Positions 25,453-35,800 of a DNA stretch of 64,000 bases are shown here, piece by piece. A program made the translations under genes and the position numbers. This DNA is from Croceibacterium aestuarii (GTDB taxonomy: Bacteria > Pseudomonadota > Alphaproteobacteria > Sphingomonadales > Sphingomonadaceae), in assembly GCF_030657335.1 (NCBI RefSeq), contig NZ_CP131039.1:1-64000 (forward strand), read 5' to 3'. Under the pieces are notes generated by a model. It had not been told where the DNA came from, made no database searches, and was given only the letters and a program-made list of their open reading frames with translations. Every line of letters starts with the position of its first letter. The stretch's first letter is position 1.

Positions 25453-26663
25453 CGCTGCTGTTCCTGACGGGATCGCCGACTGCCTGTTCGCGCGACGACC
25501 AGTATTGCTTGACCAGTGCCCGGGTTACTTGTTCACCGCGTTTGGAGAGACGGTCGATCCATTCCTCGGGCATGGCTGAAAAGTCGGTCGGATAATCTGC
25601 AACGTCCTCCGCGGTGACGAGATCGGCCGGGGCGTGAGTGAGCAGGCTGTCCTTCTGATCGATATAGGGGAGAAGGAATGTCTCGATCCCCCCCCCCACG
25701 CTGGAGATCATAGAGCCGGTTCATGGCGAAGTTCTGAGCGCGTGCATGAACACTTTCGAAAGCGGCTTTTAGCCTTGAGACCATAAATGCAGGGCGCGCG
25801 GCGTGTTTGAGCCCATACCCAGCGCGGCACGCGATAATGCGCGGATAGTCCGCGACGTGAAGACTGATGGTTGGGTCTCGCCCGGGCCAAAGCGGCGCGA
25901 GGGCGAGGTTGTCATACACGCCCCCGTCCGTGAGGATCACTCGGTGGCATTCGGCGACATCGTTCTTGGTGAACGTGAGCACTTCGTCGAGCGGCGGTAG
26001 CGCCGCCGGATAGGCGGCCGACGCTGAGACCGCGTGCGCGATCTCCATGTCTTCGGGCGCTGTAGAGCCGAAGTGCCACGATCCGACGGCATCGGCCGCG
26101 AAGTAGAACGCCGATTTGGTCTGAAGCTCGCAAGCGACGATGATGAGCTTCGGTCGATCCTTCCGCAGGCTCGGCAAAGTCTGATGAGCGAAAACCTGGC
26201 TGAACACCTTCCGCAATATTGTCGTACGGCTGGCGCTCCGGCGGATCGAAGATTGCGCCAACCAACTGCTTTTGAACCGCTTGCGAAGCCGGAGACCTCC
26301 AAGCACGCGGCACACAACGAATGCCAACAGACGATCAGTGCCAACCGCTGCAAAATTCGCGAGCGCCTTCAATCCCTCGAAAGATGACACCGCTTGCAAG
26401 ATGGCTGGGCGCAAGAATCCACGCTTAAGTAGCCGTTGAGTCTTCGCTTCGAAGGTTGCGAAATCCCCCGGCGTTTGGCAGTAGAGGGCGGCGAGGACGC
26501 TGCCGCCCGACACCGCTGAAATCGTAGCGACTTGGTCTAGCAAGCCTTCGTCATGAAGGGCGCGCAGGCACCCAAGATGGAACGCCATTGCCCGGGACCC
26601 ACCGCCTGAAAGCGCAAGGCCGATGTCCGGTCGGGTCCCAACGGTCGGATCAGCCTGCGGCAT
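25439..26663 (-). CDS. Patatin-like phospholipase, frameshifted at a G10 tract
   Basis: The N-terminal 322 residues form a patatin domain: oxyanion loop GGGSRA (20-25), nucleophile S52 in SAVSGGS and D246 in LTDGGVYDN, the Ser-Asp dyad. The frame then meets ten G on the minus strand (plus-strand C 25688-25697) and as sequenced runs on in the wrong frame to a stop at 25533 (376 residues). With nine G the frame continues as IETFLLPYIDQKD to a stop at 25439, giving 407 residues and a 14-base overlap with the next gene, equal to its overlap with the previous one. It probably degrades membrane lipid when activated, as CapV does in CBASS. Confidence 0.85.
25688..25697 (-). repeat. Homopolymeric G10 tract inside the patatin gene
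   Basis: Ten C on the plus strand (G on the coding strand). Removal of one base, or addition of two, restores the downstream frame. Tracts of this length slip readily in replication and are also prone to sequencing error. Confidence 0.9.
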
Positions 26664-28239
26664 GGTCGATAGTCCCTTCGCCGCTTATGCAGCCCGACCA
26701 GCCAACCCTGAACCAAGTATCGACTTCACCGCATATGAACATGGCGTAGGGTGAACCGGTTGGCTCGAGATGGGCTTGAAGATAAGCGAATACTTCTTCG
26801 TCATCGCCGCTCGGTCGGGCGCTCGCGCCCTTTGGATGGCTATGCCATTCGCCGACATATTGGATGGTTCCTGCCGAGCGTAGATGGATTGCATCGACCT
26901 GCGGCTTAAGATCCTTCGCGCCGCGCTCGAAGTATGTCGGTGACTGCCGACTGTCGGGCGGAGCGGGAAGCGCGTCTAGGACGTGAAGCACACTGCGGGA
27001 GAGGTCGAAGGAACCGAGAAGAACCCCGCCTGTTTCGTTCGGCGCCGCTCGTTCTCTCAGCGTTCGCATCGCTGCTACCGCATTTTGAGAGACCGAGACC
27101 CGAAAGTCCGCCAGCGCATGACGCGAGACCTGCGACACCGTGACACTGAAAGGCAAGACCAACCCATTTTCCGGATTGAGTCTCCAAAGGTGGAGCCGCG
27201 ACCGATCGGCGTCGGACAGAATTGAGACCAGTTGGCCGGCAGCAATTCCGCTTAGGGTCTGAACCTGCCAGGGAGGCAGGGGCCTAGTGAGATCTTGGCA
27301 GGCATTCGCATAGCGCAGCATGTCGAGACGAGCACTGCCGAGATGTTTCATCAAGGGGCGACAGGTTCCCGCAGCGAGAAAATACTGCGCTTCGATCTCG
27401 TCGATACGTACGCTGCGATTCCCATCCTCGGCGAGAAGCACGAGGTCGCATCCGTCGGGATTGAAAAAGAGGCTGGCAACCCGCGCTGCGGGTTCGGCAT
27501 CGGCAAGGTAGCCAAGCGCTGCCGGAGAAGCGCTGAAATCGACCGTGAGGTCGGCTTCTGCGAGCGCCTCATCGATGGCGGCGCGCTCGTTGCCGGAATC
27601 GAGTATGTTTGCGATAATGGCTTTGCAGCCGTCTTCGTCGAGGATGGCATCGAGCAAAGCGCGCTGAGTCTCTGCTTTCGGCCAGCCTATCATATCGTTG
27701 GTTTGGACCTGCCGCACGAGATTGTGCGGCAGCAACACGTCGTCGTCGATGACAGTCCAAGTACCAAGCCCGGCCCGGGTGGTATTCGCCATGACATGCG
27801 AGCCGATCGCGCCGGCACCAATCCCCACGAGCTTAAAATCGCGTTCGGCGGCGTTTCCTGAATAGAGTCGCGCGAGGCCGCGATCGATGCGATTGACGAC
27901 TCGCCAGCCATGGAGTTTGATCGCTGACAAATCGGGTTCGGCACCGCCCAGGAGGACGCCCAATGCACCTTCTGGAGTGCGTTCGGCTCGCCCAATTAGC
28001 ACGCTGAGCTCGTGCAGTCTTACGTTTGGCGAGAAGGCTATGACCTCGAACGCTTCGACCTCAGCCTCAGCCGAGCTCTTTTTTGGGATGGTGATTAGCA
28101 GGACAGCCATCGCGTCATTGCCGGCCATCCGACCGACTATCCAATCGCCGAGCTTCTTGGAGATGTCTGTGCCCATCGGCTCTAGAAGATCCCGGAGCTC
28201 GCCGAGTGTCGTCGGCCGCGCGTGGAGCGCGCCGTGCAA
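26650..28239 (-). CDS. E1 (ThiF)-JAB fusion protein of a ubiquitin-like conjugation system
   Basis: A 529-residue protein. Residues about 135-350 are an E1/ThiF adenylation domain with the glycine motif GIGAGAIGSH (139-148) and V-I-D-D-D downstream; C293 is a possible catalytic cysteine. Residues about 385-520 are a JAB/JAMM isopeptidase with E402 and HSHP-x7-S-x2-D (466-480), a complete zinc signature. The N-terminal 130 residues may be a degenerate E2-like domain; I see no clear E2 cysteine. In type II CBASS the same activities are Cap2 (E2-E1) and Cap3 (JAB). No cyclase or ubiquitin-like gene is nearby. Starts with TTG just after an in-frame stop; ATG at codon 22 is an alternative. Confidence 0.85.
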   Translation of the reverse strand: MHGALHARPTTLGELRDLLEPMGTDISKKLGDWIVGRMAGNDAMAVLLITIPKKSSAEAEVEAFEVIAFSPNVRLHELSVLIGRAERTPEGALGVLLGGAEPDLSAIKLHGWRVVNRIDRGLARLYSGNAAERDFKLVGIGAGAIGSHVMANTTRAGLGTWTVIDDDVLLPHNLVRQVQTNDMIGWPKAETQRALLDAILDEDGCKAIIANILDSGNERAAIDEALAEADLTVDFSASPAALGYLADAEPAARVASLFFNPDGCDLVLLAEDGNRSVRIDEIEAQYFLAAGTCRPLMKHLGSARLDMLRYANACQDLTRPLPPWQVQTLSGIAAGQLVSILSDADRSRLHLWRLNPENGLVLPFSVTVSQVSRHALADFRVSVSQNAVAAMRTLRERAAPNETGGVLLGSFDLSRSVLHVLDALPAPPDSRQSPTYFERGAKDLKPQVDAIHLRSAGTIQYVGEWHSHPKGASARPSGDDEEVFAYLQAHLEPTGSPYAMFICGEVDTWFRVGWSGCISGEGTIDHAAG

Positions 28240-28586
28240 GCCCTAAGGCGCTGCGCACCGGAGCCTATATTAGAACCGCGAACATGCCGCCAGTCGAGGT
28301 GCCAAGTAGGTCATTGGCCGCTCAAACGCATCTGCTGGAAAACGGCAAGGGTAAAGCCGAGCATGATGCTCTTGGGTGGCTAAACGAGCCGTGCATCGAA
28401 GAAACCTTTGTCTCAGAGCGCTATGACACGATCTACACACTGTTGCATCTCGGCCCTGCTCCATCCTGGAGCGGGCATGGAAGCGACACCGAGGAGGACA
28501 GTTTTGACCGTATGACAAGCCGAACACCTGGATCTTCTTGGCTTGGTTAGAATTGCTGAAGGGGAAAGTTCTCTGACCGATGACCG
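28240..28586. other. Intergenic region with one doubtful plus-strand ORF
   Basis: About 345 bases between the E1-JAB gene and the serine recombinase. A plus-strand frame from an ATG at 28284 to 28550 (88 codons; RSLAAQTHLLENGKGKAEHDALGW) has some protein character but no good ribosome site and no family I know. The minus strand shows no trace of a missing E2 or cyclase gene. Confidence 0.3.
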
Positions 28587-30425
28587 CTATCGCGTCAGTT
28601 TTCTCGAAACCGGATTGACCGCTTCCGGCCCATACTTTGTGGCGCTCGGCCACATCCCGCGACCGAACAGATTGCGAGGATCGATCGCACGCTCGGGCAC
28701 TGGAAACCCATAGAGCTTCCGCTGGACCGCCCAATCGGTAGGCACGTTGGAATTCAGCAACACTTTCCTGTTGAGGCCGGGCGGCTGCGTACCATCGAAA
28801 ACCGCGGTGACGATGTCCGGAGCTAGATAATTCAGCCGAACCAGACGTGCGAACTGCGCCGTGCGGCAACCCTGGATCTTTGCTAGCGCGTCGATGTCGA
28901 GCTCGCGGTTCTCTTCGACGAGACTTTGCGCTTTTCTGGCGCTGCGAATGAGATCGACAAGCTTCTTATCGGGTGTCCCCGTGCACGAAGCTTGTCGCGG
29001 GTTGATATGCAGGGATGGCCAGCGCTCCGCAGTCACTGCCCTTACGGCGACAGCATGATCGTAGCGGGCATCGCTGCACGACCAGTTCGATGGACGTCCG
29101 CGGAAACTCATTTCGCTTTTCCACTCGAGATAACGACGCACCTCCAGCATACGAAACTCGATTGAGACCTGATTCTCGCCAAGCTCCACGCGATGCGCGA
29201 TCGCCTTGAATAGCTCGTTCAGATCCGGTTTCGCGGTCGCCATCAGTCGGTCGGAGGCCGCTTGTCCTTTGGCAGCCAATGTCTCCAAATCTTCGCCGAA
29301 CATACCCAGCCCTTTGAGGGCCTTTCTGAGCGCGATCCGATCGCACAGGAATTCTGCGACAGCCGCCAGGACCACCGCATCGAGCTCGTCGGCGCTCGAA
29401 CGGTACTGCCGAAGAAACAGCTTCTGCGACCAGATGGCGTTGCTCGAGACGTAGGTCTTGTAGAACTTGCCCCAATGCCATTTCAGGTCGAGCCGCATAT
29501 GGCGTCCGAGATCGTCCCAAAGCAGGCCTGCGAGGAAGTGGTCAGTATCGCGATTGTTCGGCTTACGCTTCTTGCGCTCATTACAGATCGCCTGCGCCTC
29601 CTCCCAGACTTCTCGCGATATGAGCGGCTCGTGCTCGCCGGGATAGGTGCGATCGTGTCCTCGGATTTCGCCCACATACATGGGGTTCTGAACGATGCCG
29701 TAGACTGTACTAGGTGATATCGGCGTTCCCCCGCGCGGCTTGCCCCGCGGCGAATACTTGACCGAGCTGTGAAGACCCCGTTCGCGAACGGCCGTCATGA
29801 CTCGCGTGTATCGCCGTGTCCGCAGAAACTCGTCGAAGATAAACCGGACGATCTCAGCTTCTGGCTCGTCGACCCTTAATCCCTCAGGAGTGGCAACATA
29901 GCCGAACGGCGGCAAACCACCGTGCATCTTCCCGTGCCGCTTGCGCGTGCGGATGCTGTCGCGCACCCTTTCCGCGATAAGCTCGCGTTCGAATTGGGAG
30001 AAGGTAAGCAGCACATTGAGGATCATCCGGCCCATGCTGTCGGAAGTATCGAAAGCCTGTGAGATGGAGACCAGAGCGATGTTGCGGCGATCGAAGATTT
30101 CGATCATTCGAACGAAATCGGCGAGGCTCCGGGTCAGCCGGTCGATCTTGTATACCACGACAACGTCGATCTCTCCCGCTTCGATATCCCGCATGAGCTG
30201 CGAGAGCGCAGGGCGATCCATTCCGCTCCCCGAATGGCCACCATCGTCGTATCGGTTCGGCAGCTCGACCCATCCCTTGTACTGCTGACTCTTGACATAG
30301 GCGCTACTAATTTCGCGCTGCGTAACCAGTGAATTGATATCGTGTTCGAGGCGCTGGTTAGTGCTTTTGCGTGTGTAAATTGCGCACCGTTTGAACGGTG
30401 CGATAGCTTCGATATCCATGGGCAA
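28587..30425 (-). CDS. Large serine recombinase
   Basis: A 612-residue protein. Residues 11-160 are a resolvase-type catalytic domain with the nucleophile serine S21 in YTRKST, followed by DGGHSGSGMDRPALSQLM, YKIDRLTRSLADF and the long helix SQFERELIAERVRDSI. A recombinase domain (PPFGYV...STVYGIVQNPMYVGEI) and a C-terminal coiled region follow. The CxxC zinc ribbon usual in large serine integrases is not obvious here (LLWDDLGRHMRLDLKWHWG replaces it). It probably moves the cassette containing the E1-JAB/patatin/MBL operon. Start at the first ATG; codon 3 is an alternative. Confidence 0.88.
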   Translation of the reverse strand: MPMDIEAIAPFKRCAIYTRKSTNQRLEHDINSLVTQREISSAYVKSQQYKGWVELPNRYDDGGHSGSGMDRPALSQLMRDIEAGEIDVVVVYKIDRLTRSLADFVRMIEIFDRRNIALVSISQAFDTSDSMGRMILNVLLTFSQFERELIAERVRDSIRTRKRHGKMHGGLPPFGYVATPEGLRVDEPEAEIVRFIFDEFLRTRRYTRVMTAVRERGLHSSVKYSPRGKPRGGTPISPSTVYGIVQNPMYVGEIRGHDRTYPGEHEPLISREVWEEAQAICNERKKRKPNNRDTDHFLAGLLWDDLGRHMRLDLKWHWGKFYKTYVSSNAIWSQKLFLRQYRSSADELDAVVLAAVAEFLCDRIALRKALKGLGMFGEDLETLAAKGQAASDRLMATAKPDLNELFKAIAHRVELGENQVSIEFRMLEVRRYLEWKSEMSFRGRPSNWSCSDARYDHAVAVRAVTAERWPSLHINPRQASCTGTPDKKLVDLIRSARKAQSLVEENRELDIDALAKIQGCRTAQFARLVRLNYLAPDIVTAVFDGTQPPGLNRKVLLNSNVPTDWAVQRKLYGFPVPERAIDPRNLFGRGMWPSATKYGPEAVNPVSRKLTR

Positions 30426-30667
30426 TCTCCGAAATTTCTTCGAAACATCGCCCCGTTGCGATCAGCGGAGAAGGCCTTAGCGCCGGATGTGGAGAATTAT
30501 GCGGCTATGAAAAGAGCGAGGGCGTCTCGCTCCTCACCGATCCTTTTGGAGCGATCGGCGATCGACCTTCCGCCTCAATCGATTGCCAGCATTGGAATGT
30601 CCGCTCTTCCCTTTTTCTGACTACCAAGCGGACTGACAGTTTTCAGCCCAGTATCTGGCATGGAAAA

Positions 30668-30697
30668 GGCGGTCCGTCCCTGTAGGGACGGACCGCC
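30668..30697 (-). terminator. Intrinsic terminator after the ParB-like gene
   Basis: GGCGGTCCGTCCCT pairs perfectly with AGGGACGGACCGCC; four A on the plus strand just left of the stem give the U-run for minus-strand transcription. It ends the transcript from 32701 and marks the edge of the backbone before the serine-recombinase cassette. Confidence 0.9.
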
Positions 30698-30727
30698 CGC
30701 CGAGTAACCTGGACCTGTCAGGAGGGG

Positions 30728-32701
30728 TCAGGCAGCCTGCTCGGCAATTTCGTCTGTCGCGTCGTCGCTGACTGCCTCGTCGATTTCGACATCAATCGGC
30801 GCGACCTCCTCAGCGGCAGTGAACCGCATGATCGAAGGCACCCAGGCCTGCGCCCGTTCCTTCACATCGGCCTCGCCGATGAAGTTGCCCGAGAAGATTC
30901 GTTCGGCAGCGCTCGCCAGTTCGGCTTTCTTCGACGCGGCATAGCGACTGACCAACTCCGGACCGCCGGCGGCATCAAGCGCTTCGAGCGTGCTAGCCTT
31001 GGCCACACGATCGAAGTAGTTGGCCGCGGTGGGACGCCACCAATGCGCGGTCTCGATTTCGAGGAGCGAGCCGAGCGCCTCGTGCATCGGCACCGAGCGT
31101 TCACCTTCGCAGGCCAGGCTGGCAACGAGTGTGCGCGAGACGACATGGCCAAGCCACGCCGAGCGCGCCTCGTCGGAAAGCGCCCGGAACTTGGCAAACC
31201 GCTCGACGTCGCTTTCGCCAGCACGCCAGCTTTCATCGAGCGACCCGGCGAACTCGGCCAGAGCTGCACTCGCCGGTGCATCCTTGGCCTCGAACCCGGA
31301 AACCGGGCCAGAAGCGACAGAGCCAACAAGCGTCGACGCCTTCCTGGCGCGCCAATCGTGCCCATCGGCATCGGCGAGCGTGAAGACCATGAAGTCGAGC
31401 GCCAGCGCCGGATCGTTGGCGAGATGGATCGCCAGAATGTCGCGGCGTTGCATCGCAAGCTCGTCGAGCAGGCGCTGGGACAGCGAGCTCCCTTTGGTCT
31501 TCGCCGCTCCGCTTTCCTCAATGGCCTCCACCACGCCTTCGTCAGAGATGACTTCGGTCTCGGTATAGAACTGCGGGACCAAGGTCGGCTCGCCATTGCG
31601 CGAAAGGACGAGAAAGGCACCGGCCTCGGGTTTCAGCTCGTCGGCGAGTACCGGCGGCCGATCATTGAGGGCGCGCATGGCGCGGTCGATGACGACGAGT
31701 TCGCGTTCGGCCTTGGCGACCTCGTCCTCGTCGCTGTCTTCGTCTTCAAGCACGGCGGCGACGCGGTCGTAGTCGGCCTCGAGCTCGCCGAGTTCCCGTG
31801 CTTCCTGCTCGGTCATCGGCGCAGGCTCGCAGGGCAAGCGACCCAGACCTTCAACGAGGTCATGGCTGACGTAGTTGCCAAGGGTCGGGCGCACCCAGGC
31901 AAGGCCATATTCGAGCGCGGCCTTTTCTGCGGCTTCATCCATGGCCTTGTGCGCGAGGTCTTCGAGCAGCGCGACATCAATCCAGCTCTCGCTGGCGTCA
32001 TCGTCGAACAGTTCGCGCTCGATCCGGCCACCCGCGCCGAGGTAGGCATCGCGTCCGACGAGCACAGCTCGCGGATCGGAGCCGCGCACCGTGGCATCAA
32101 GCACCATGCGGCGGATCGTGTCGGGCGTCACCTGGTACCAGGCGTCTTGCAGCTCGGCATAGACATGCGCCTGGCGCTCGATGTCGGAGATCGCGCCGTA
32201 GGCCTTGGCCATGTCGAGCGTGATCGTGCCATCGGCGAGGGCTTCGAAGACGCACGGTGCAAGGCTTGCGAGGCGCAGACGTCCTTCAACGAAACGGACT
32301 GTGAGGCCGAAGCGGCGCGCCACGTCTTCGGTGGTAGCCCCTGCCTCGATGATGGAAGCGAAGGCCTGCGCCTCGTCGGCCGGGTTCATCGCGAGACGCT
32401 GAAAGTTCTCGGCAAGGCTGGCTTCGCGCACCTCGCTTTCCTCGCCTTCGATAACAAGGCATGTGACCTCATGGCTTTCGGGCAATGTGCCCTCTTCGGC
32501 CAGCGCCTGAAGCGCTGCGAGGCGGCGACCGCCGGCCTCGACCTCGAACTTGCCGCGCTTTCCTTTGCGCACGACGAGGTTCTGCAACAGGCCTCGCGCA
32601 GCGATGTCTGCCCGCAGCTGGAGGTCGGCTAGCACGTCGCTCGACTTGCGAACGTTGCGCGGGCTCGGGACGAGCTTCTTCAAGTGGATCGACTGGATCA
32701 T
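30728..32701 (-). CDS. ParB-like partition/nuclease-domain protein
   Basis: A 657-residue protein. Residues 1-110 are a ParB/Srx N-terminal domain (IHLKKLVPSPRNVRKSSD, GLLQNLVVR, VEAGGRRLAALQAL) and about 120-180 a KorB-type HTH (TTEDVARRFGLTVRFVEGRLRLASL). The remaining 470 residues are acidic and unassigned. It is much longer than a chromosomal ParB and has no ParA partner nearby, as in the plasmid ParB-like proteins that often sit beside methylase/helicase fusions and ArdC. The start has CATCAGGAGA 8 bases upstream; an intrinsic terminator follows. Confidence 0.88.
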   Translation of the reverse strand: MIQSIHLKKLVPSPRNVRKSSDVLADLQLRADIAARGLLQNLVVRKGKRGKFEVEAGGRRLAALQALAEEGTLPESHEVTCLVIEGEESEVREASLAENFQRLAMNPADEAQAFASIIEAGATTEDVARRFGLTVRFVEGRLRLASLAPCVFEALADGTITLDMAKAYGAISDIERQAHVYAELQDAWYQVTPDTIRRMVLDATVRGSDPRAVLVGRDAYLGAGGRIERELFDDDASESWIDVALLEDLAHKAMDEAAEKAALEYGLAWVRPTLGNYVSHDLVEGLGRLPCEPAPMTEQEARELGELEADYDRVAAVLEDEDSDEDEVAKAERELVVIDRAMRALNDRPPVLADELKPEAGAFLVLSRNGEPTLVPQFYTETEVISDEGVVEAIEESGAAKTKGSSLSQRLLDELAMQRRDILAIHLANDPALALDFMVFTLADADGHDWRARKASTLVGSVASGPVSGFEAKDAPASAALAEFAGSLDESWRAGESDVERFAKFRALSDEARSAWLGHVVSRTLVASLACEGERSVPMHEALGSLLEIETAHWWRPTAANYFDRVAKASTLEALDAAGGPELVSRYAASKKAELASAAERIFSGNFIGEADVKERAQAWVPSIMRFTAAEEVAPIDVEIDEAVSDDATDEIAEQAA

Positions 32702-32805
32702 GGGTGTTCTCCTGATGGATTAAAGGCGCAGGTGAGGATCACGAGGCCCACAAGCCCAAAGGGCTCCCTCCACTCTCATCGTGTGGTTGGGGTCTGCCCG
32801 AGGGA

Positions 32806-35800
32806 TCAGGCGGCAAGCGCAGGCAGGACCGACGAGGCCACAGACACTGGCACGAACAATCGCGTGCGGTAGCGGATGATCTCGGTGAAGCAGCCCTTGC
32901 CCTTGTACCAGTCGAGCCGATCAGGGGAGAAGCCGGTCAGTTCGAGGCGCTGTTCGCCGCCGACCAGCGAGCGCTTCACGGTGAGTGGATCGTGGCTTGC
33001 GAGGCTCAGCGCTTTGCCGCTGGCGATGACAAGGTCGCCGATCTGCTCGGCCGATGGTCCGGCAACTCCGGAGAGGCCAAAGGTCTCGGCGATCATAGCG
33101 AGATCGATATCGAGCACTTCGCGGCCGATGATCGATCGACCATCCTCGGCGACGAGCCGGGTGACGCGGACATGATCGCCGGGGAGGCGCTTCCAGACCG
33201 GTAGCAGGAGCCCGGTAGCGAGATGGACGCGCTCAGTCAGCGGTGAATTGGCCGCCTCTTCTTCTTCGGCTCGCCAGGCGCTGGTGAACACAGTGACGCT
33301 CACTTCCTCCCAGTGGCTTTCACCGAGTGCCTCAACTGTCCAGTTTACGGACTTGAGCGGACGCAAGAGGCGGCGGCGCTCGACGACGGCGCCGTCGTCA
33401 GCGATTAGGCGTCGGGCCGGAACCGACAGCGCGACCTTGCCCGAGCGCGTATTGCGCATCGGGATTGCGTGCCGGCTTCCGATCTCATGCATTCGAACGA
33501 GGCGCTGCAATCGCAGAGGCCGAAGGTGCCTAGTGACCTCGAGCGAGACGAGACGGGTTTCGGCTCCGGTCACGGGGTCGGTGCGCAGGAGTTCATCTGC
33601 CAAAACCGTGAAGTGATCGACCCTGACGGTCTCAAGGCCCTGATCAAGCGTTCCGGCCTCGCGCGCGGCTTCGATCCGCGCTTCGACGAGGCCAAGATAT
33701 TCATCGAAGATCGCGTTCTGGAGCGCGATCGGCAGGGCGAGGATACGGTTCAGCCAGCGCTGGATCGTTGGGAGATTATCGGTGAGCCCGCCATCTGGGT
33801 TTTCAAGCCGGAGGCCGGTGCGCTCGACGAAGTTACCGAAGCTCGTGGCTTCGAGCTTGCCGTCATAGAGCAGCTGGAACCAGCGGCTGAGCGCGTCGCG
33901 CGCATAGTCGCCTTCGAGATTGTCTGCCGGGTCGAACAGGTTCTGACCGCCGGTCTGGCGCTGGCCGCGCGTCAGCGCGCCCAATGCATCGAGCCTCCTC
34001 GCGATAGTCGAGATGAAGCGGCGCTCGCCCTTCACGTCGGTGGTTGCCGGCCGAAACAGCGGGGCCGAGGCCTGGTTGGTGCGGTTAGTACGACCGAGAC
34101 CCTGGATGGCGTTGTCGGCGCGCCAGCCCGGCTCGAGGAGGAAATGAACCCTGCGCTGTTGGTTCCGGCAGCCAAGATCGGCATGGTAGGATCGCCCCGT
34201 GCCGCCCGCATCCGAAAAGACGAGGATGCGCTTCGTTCCTTCCATGAAGCTCTGCGCTTCGGCGACATTGGCACTCGGGCTTCGCCGTTCGAGGCGCTGG
34301 TGACCATCGCGGCCCGATACCAGTCTGCGAGTCCGGCCGGTGACCTCGGCCACGGCCTCGGTTCCGAAGTGCTCGATGATCGCATCGAGCGCGGTGGCGA
34401 TTGGCGGCAACGCGCAGAGCTGTTCGATCAGCGCATCGCGCGCGGCGATGGCGCGGGAGCAGAAGACGGGATTGCCCAGCTCATCGCTCATCGCCTCGGA
34501 GCGAAGATTGCCATCCTCGTCAGCGAAGACCTGCATCAGGCGTACCGGGAAGCTCTTCGCAAGGTAATCGATGACATATTCACGCGGGGAGAGATCAATA
34601 TCAAGCGTTTCTCGCTCCTCGTCGGATAGGTCGGCGAGGCGACGGTCGAGCATGGCCTCGGCGGTAGAGACCAGCTGCACGACCACCGAATGGTCCTCGC
34701 CAAGCGCGAGCTCCATCGCCGGGATCAGGCTCGGCAGTTTCATCGAGAGCAGGAGCTGGGCAAAGAAGCGCTGCTTGGTTCCTTCGAAGATCGACAGCGC
34801 CGCAGCCTTGGCGTTGCGGTTAAGCGTATCGCCGCTGTCCTCGTCGACCACCCGGGTTGCTTCGAGCGCTGCCTCGAGGTTGCGGTGAATGATCGCCCAG
34901 GCCTCGGCATAGGCATCGTAGATTCGCACCTGTGCTTCGGTCAGGCTGTGTTCGAGGATCTCGTACTCGACCCCGGCGAAGGATAGCGCACGAGCGAGAT
35001 AAAGACCCTGCGCCTTGAGGTCGCGGGCAACGAGTTCCATCGCCGCCACGCCGCCGGCGCGGATTTCGGTTATGAAAGCCTCGTGGGTTGGGAAGGCGGT
35101 CTCGGGTCCCCACAGGCCAAGCCGGGAGGTGTAGCCGAGGTTGGCAATATCCGAAGCGCCGGTGGCCGAAGCGTAGAGTACGCGGGCGCGCGGTAGATGG
35201 TTCTGCAGCCTGAGACCGGCCATGCCCTGTTCCGAGCCTTTGACCTTGCCGCCGGTCGACGAGGATCCAAGTGCATTGGCCATCGCGTGGGCTTCGTCGA
35301 AGGCGATCACGCCTCCGAAATGCTCGCCCGCCCAGGCAAGGATCTGGTCAAGCCGCGTGTCTTCGGCGCGCCCAGATCGGAGCGTCGGATAGGTGACGAA
35401 GAGAATGCCTTCGGACATCGTTACAGGGTGGCCGAGTTTCCAGCGCGAGAGCGGCTGGAGATCGAGCGGAAGGCCGCCAAGCGCTTCCCAGTCGCGGCGG
35501 GCATCTACGAGCAGAGCCTCGTTCTTGGTGATCCAGACATGCCGGCGCTCGCCTGTAAGCCATCGGTCCATGATAACTGCGGCGATCTGCCGTCCCTTGC
35601 CCGCTCCGGTCCCGTCGCCGAGAAAAAAGCCTTGGCGGTATGCGTTCCCATCCTCGGACAGTTCCAGCGAGGTGCCTTCCTGGCTGACCTTGAACTGACC
35701 CGGGAGATCACGCGCGAATGCCTGCGCAGCGTAGACCAATGTCTCGCATTGCGCTTCGGACAACAGGCCATCGGCCTGCCAACCTGCGGGGACACGTGGT

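Larger units (their letters stand above)
24511..30667. mobile_element. Probable serine-recombinase island with a defence-like operon
   Basis: Between the ardC promoter and the parB terminator, a contiguous minus-strand block holds a large serine recombinase and three genes not part of the plasmid backbone. Base and codon usage looks less GC-biased than in the flanking backbone genes by eye. Boundaries are approximate: I compared 24511-24612 with 30426-30667 and found only very short matches, so the att sites remain unknown. Confidence 0.45.

Noticed and set aside
28284-28550. A small partner gene (ubiquitin-like protein or E2) next to the E1-JAB gene
   Set aside because: The only open frame is on the opposite strand, has no di-glycine end or E2 cysteine pattern, and no ribosome site.
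24511-30667. Direct repeats as attachment sites of the serine recombinase
   Set aside because: Only short matches such as TTTTCTG and CGGCTATG are shared between the two flanks; these could be chance.
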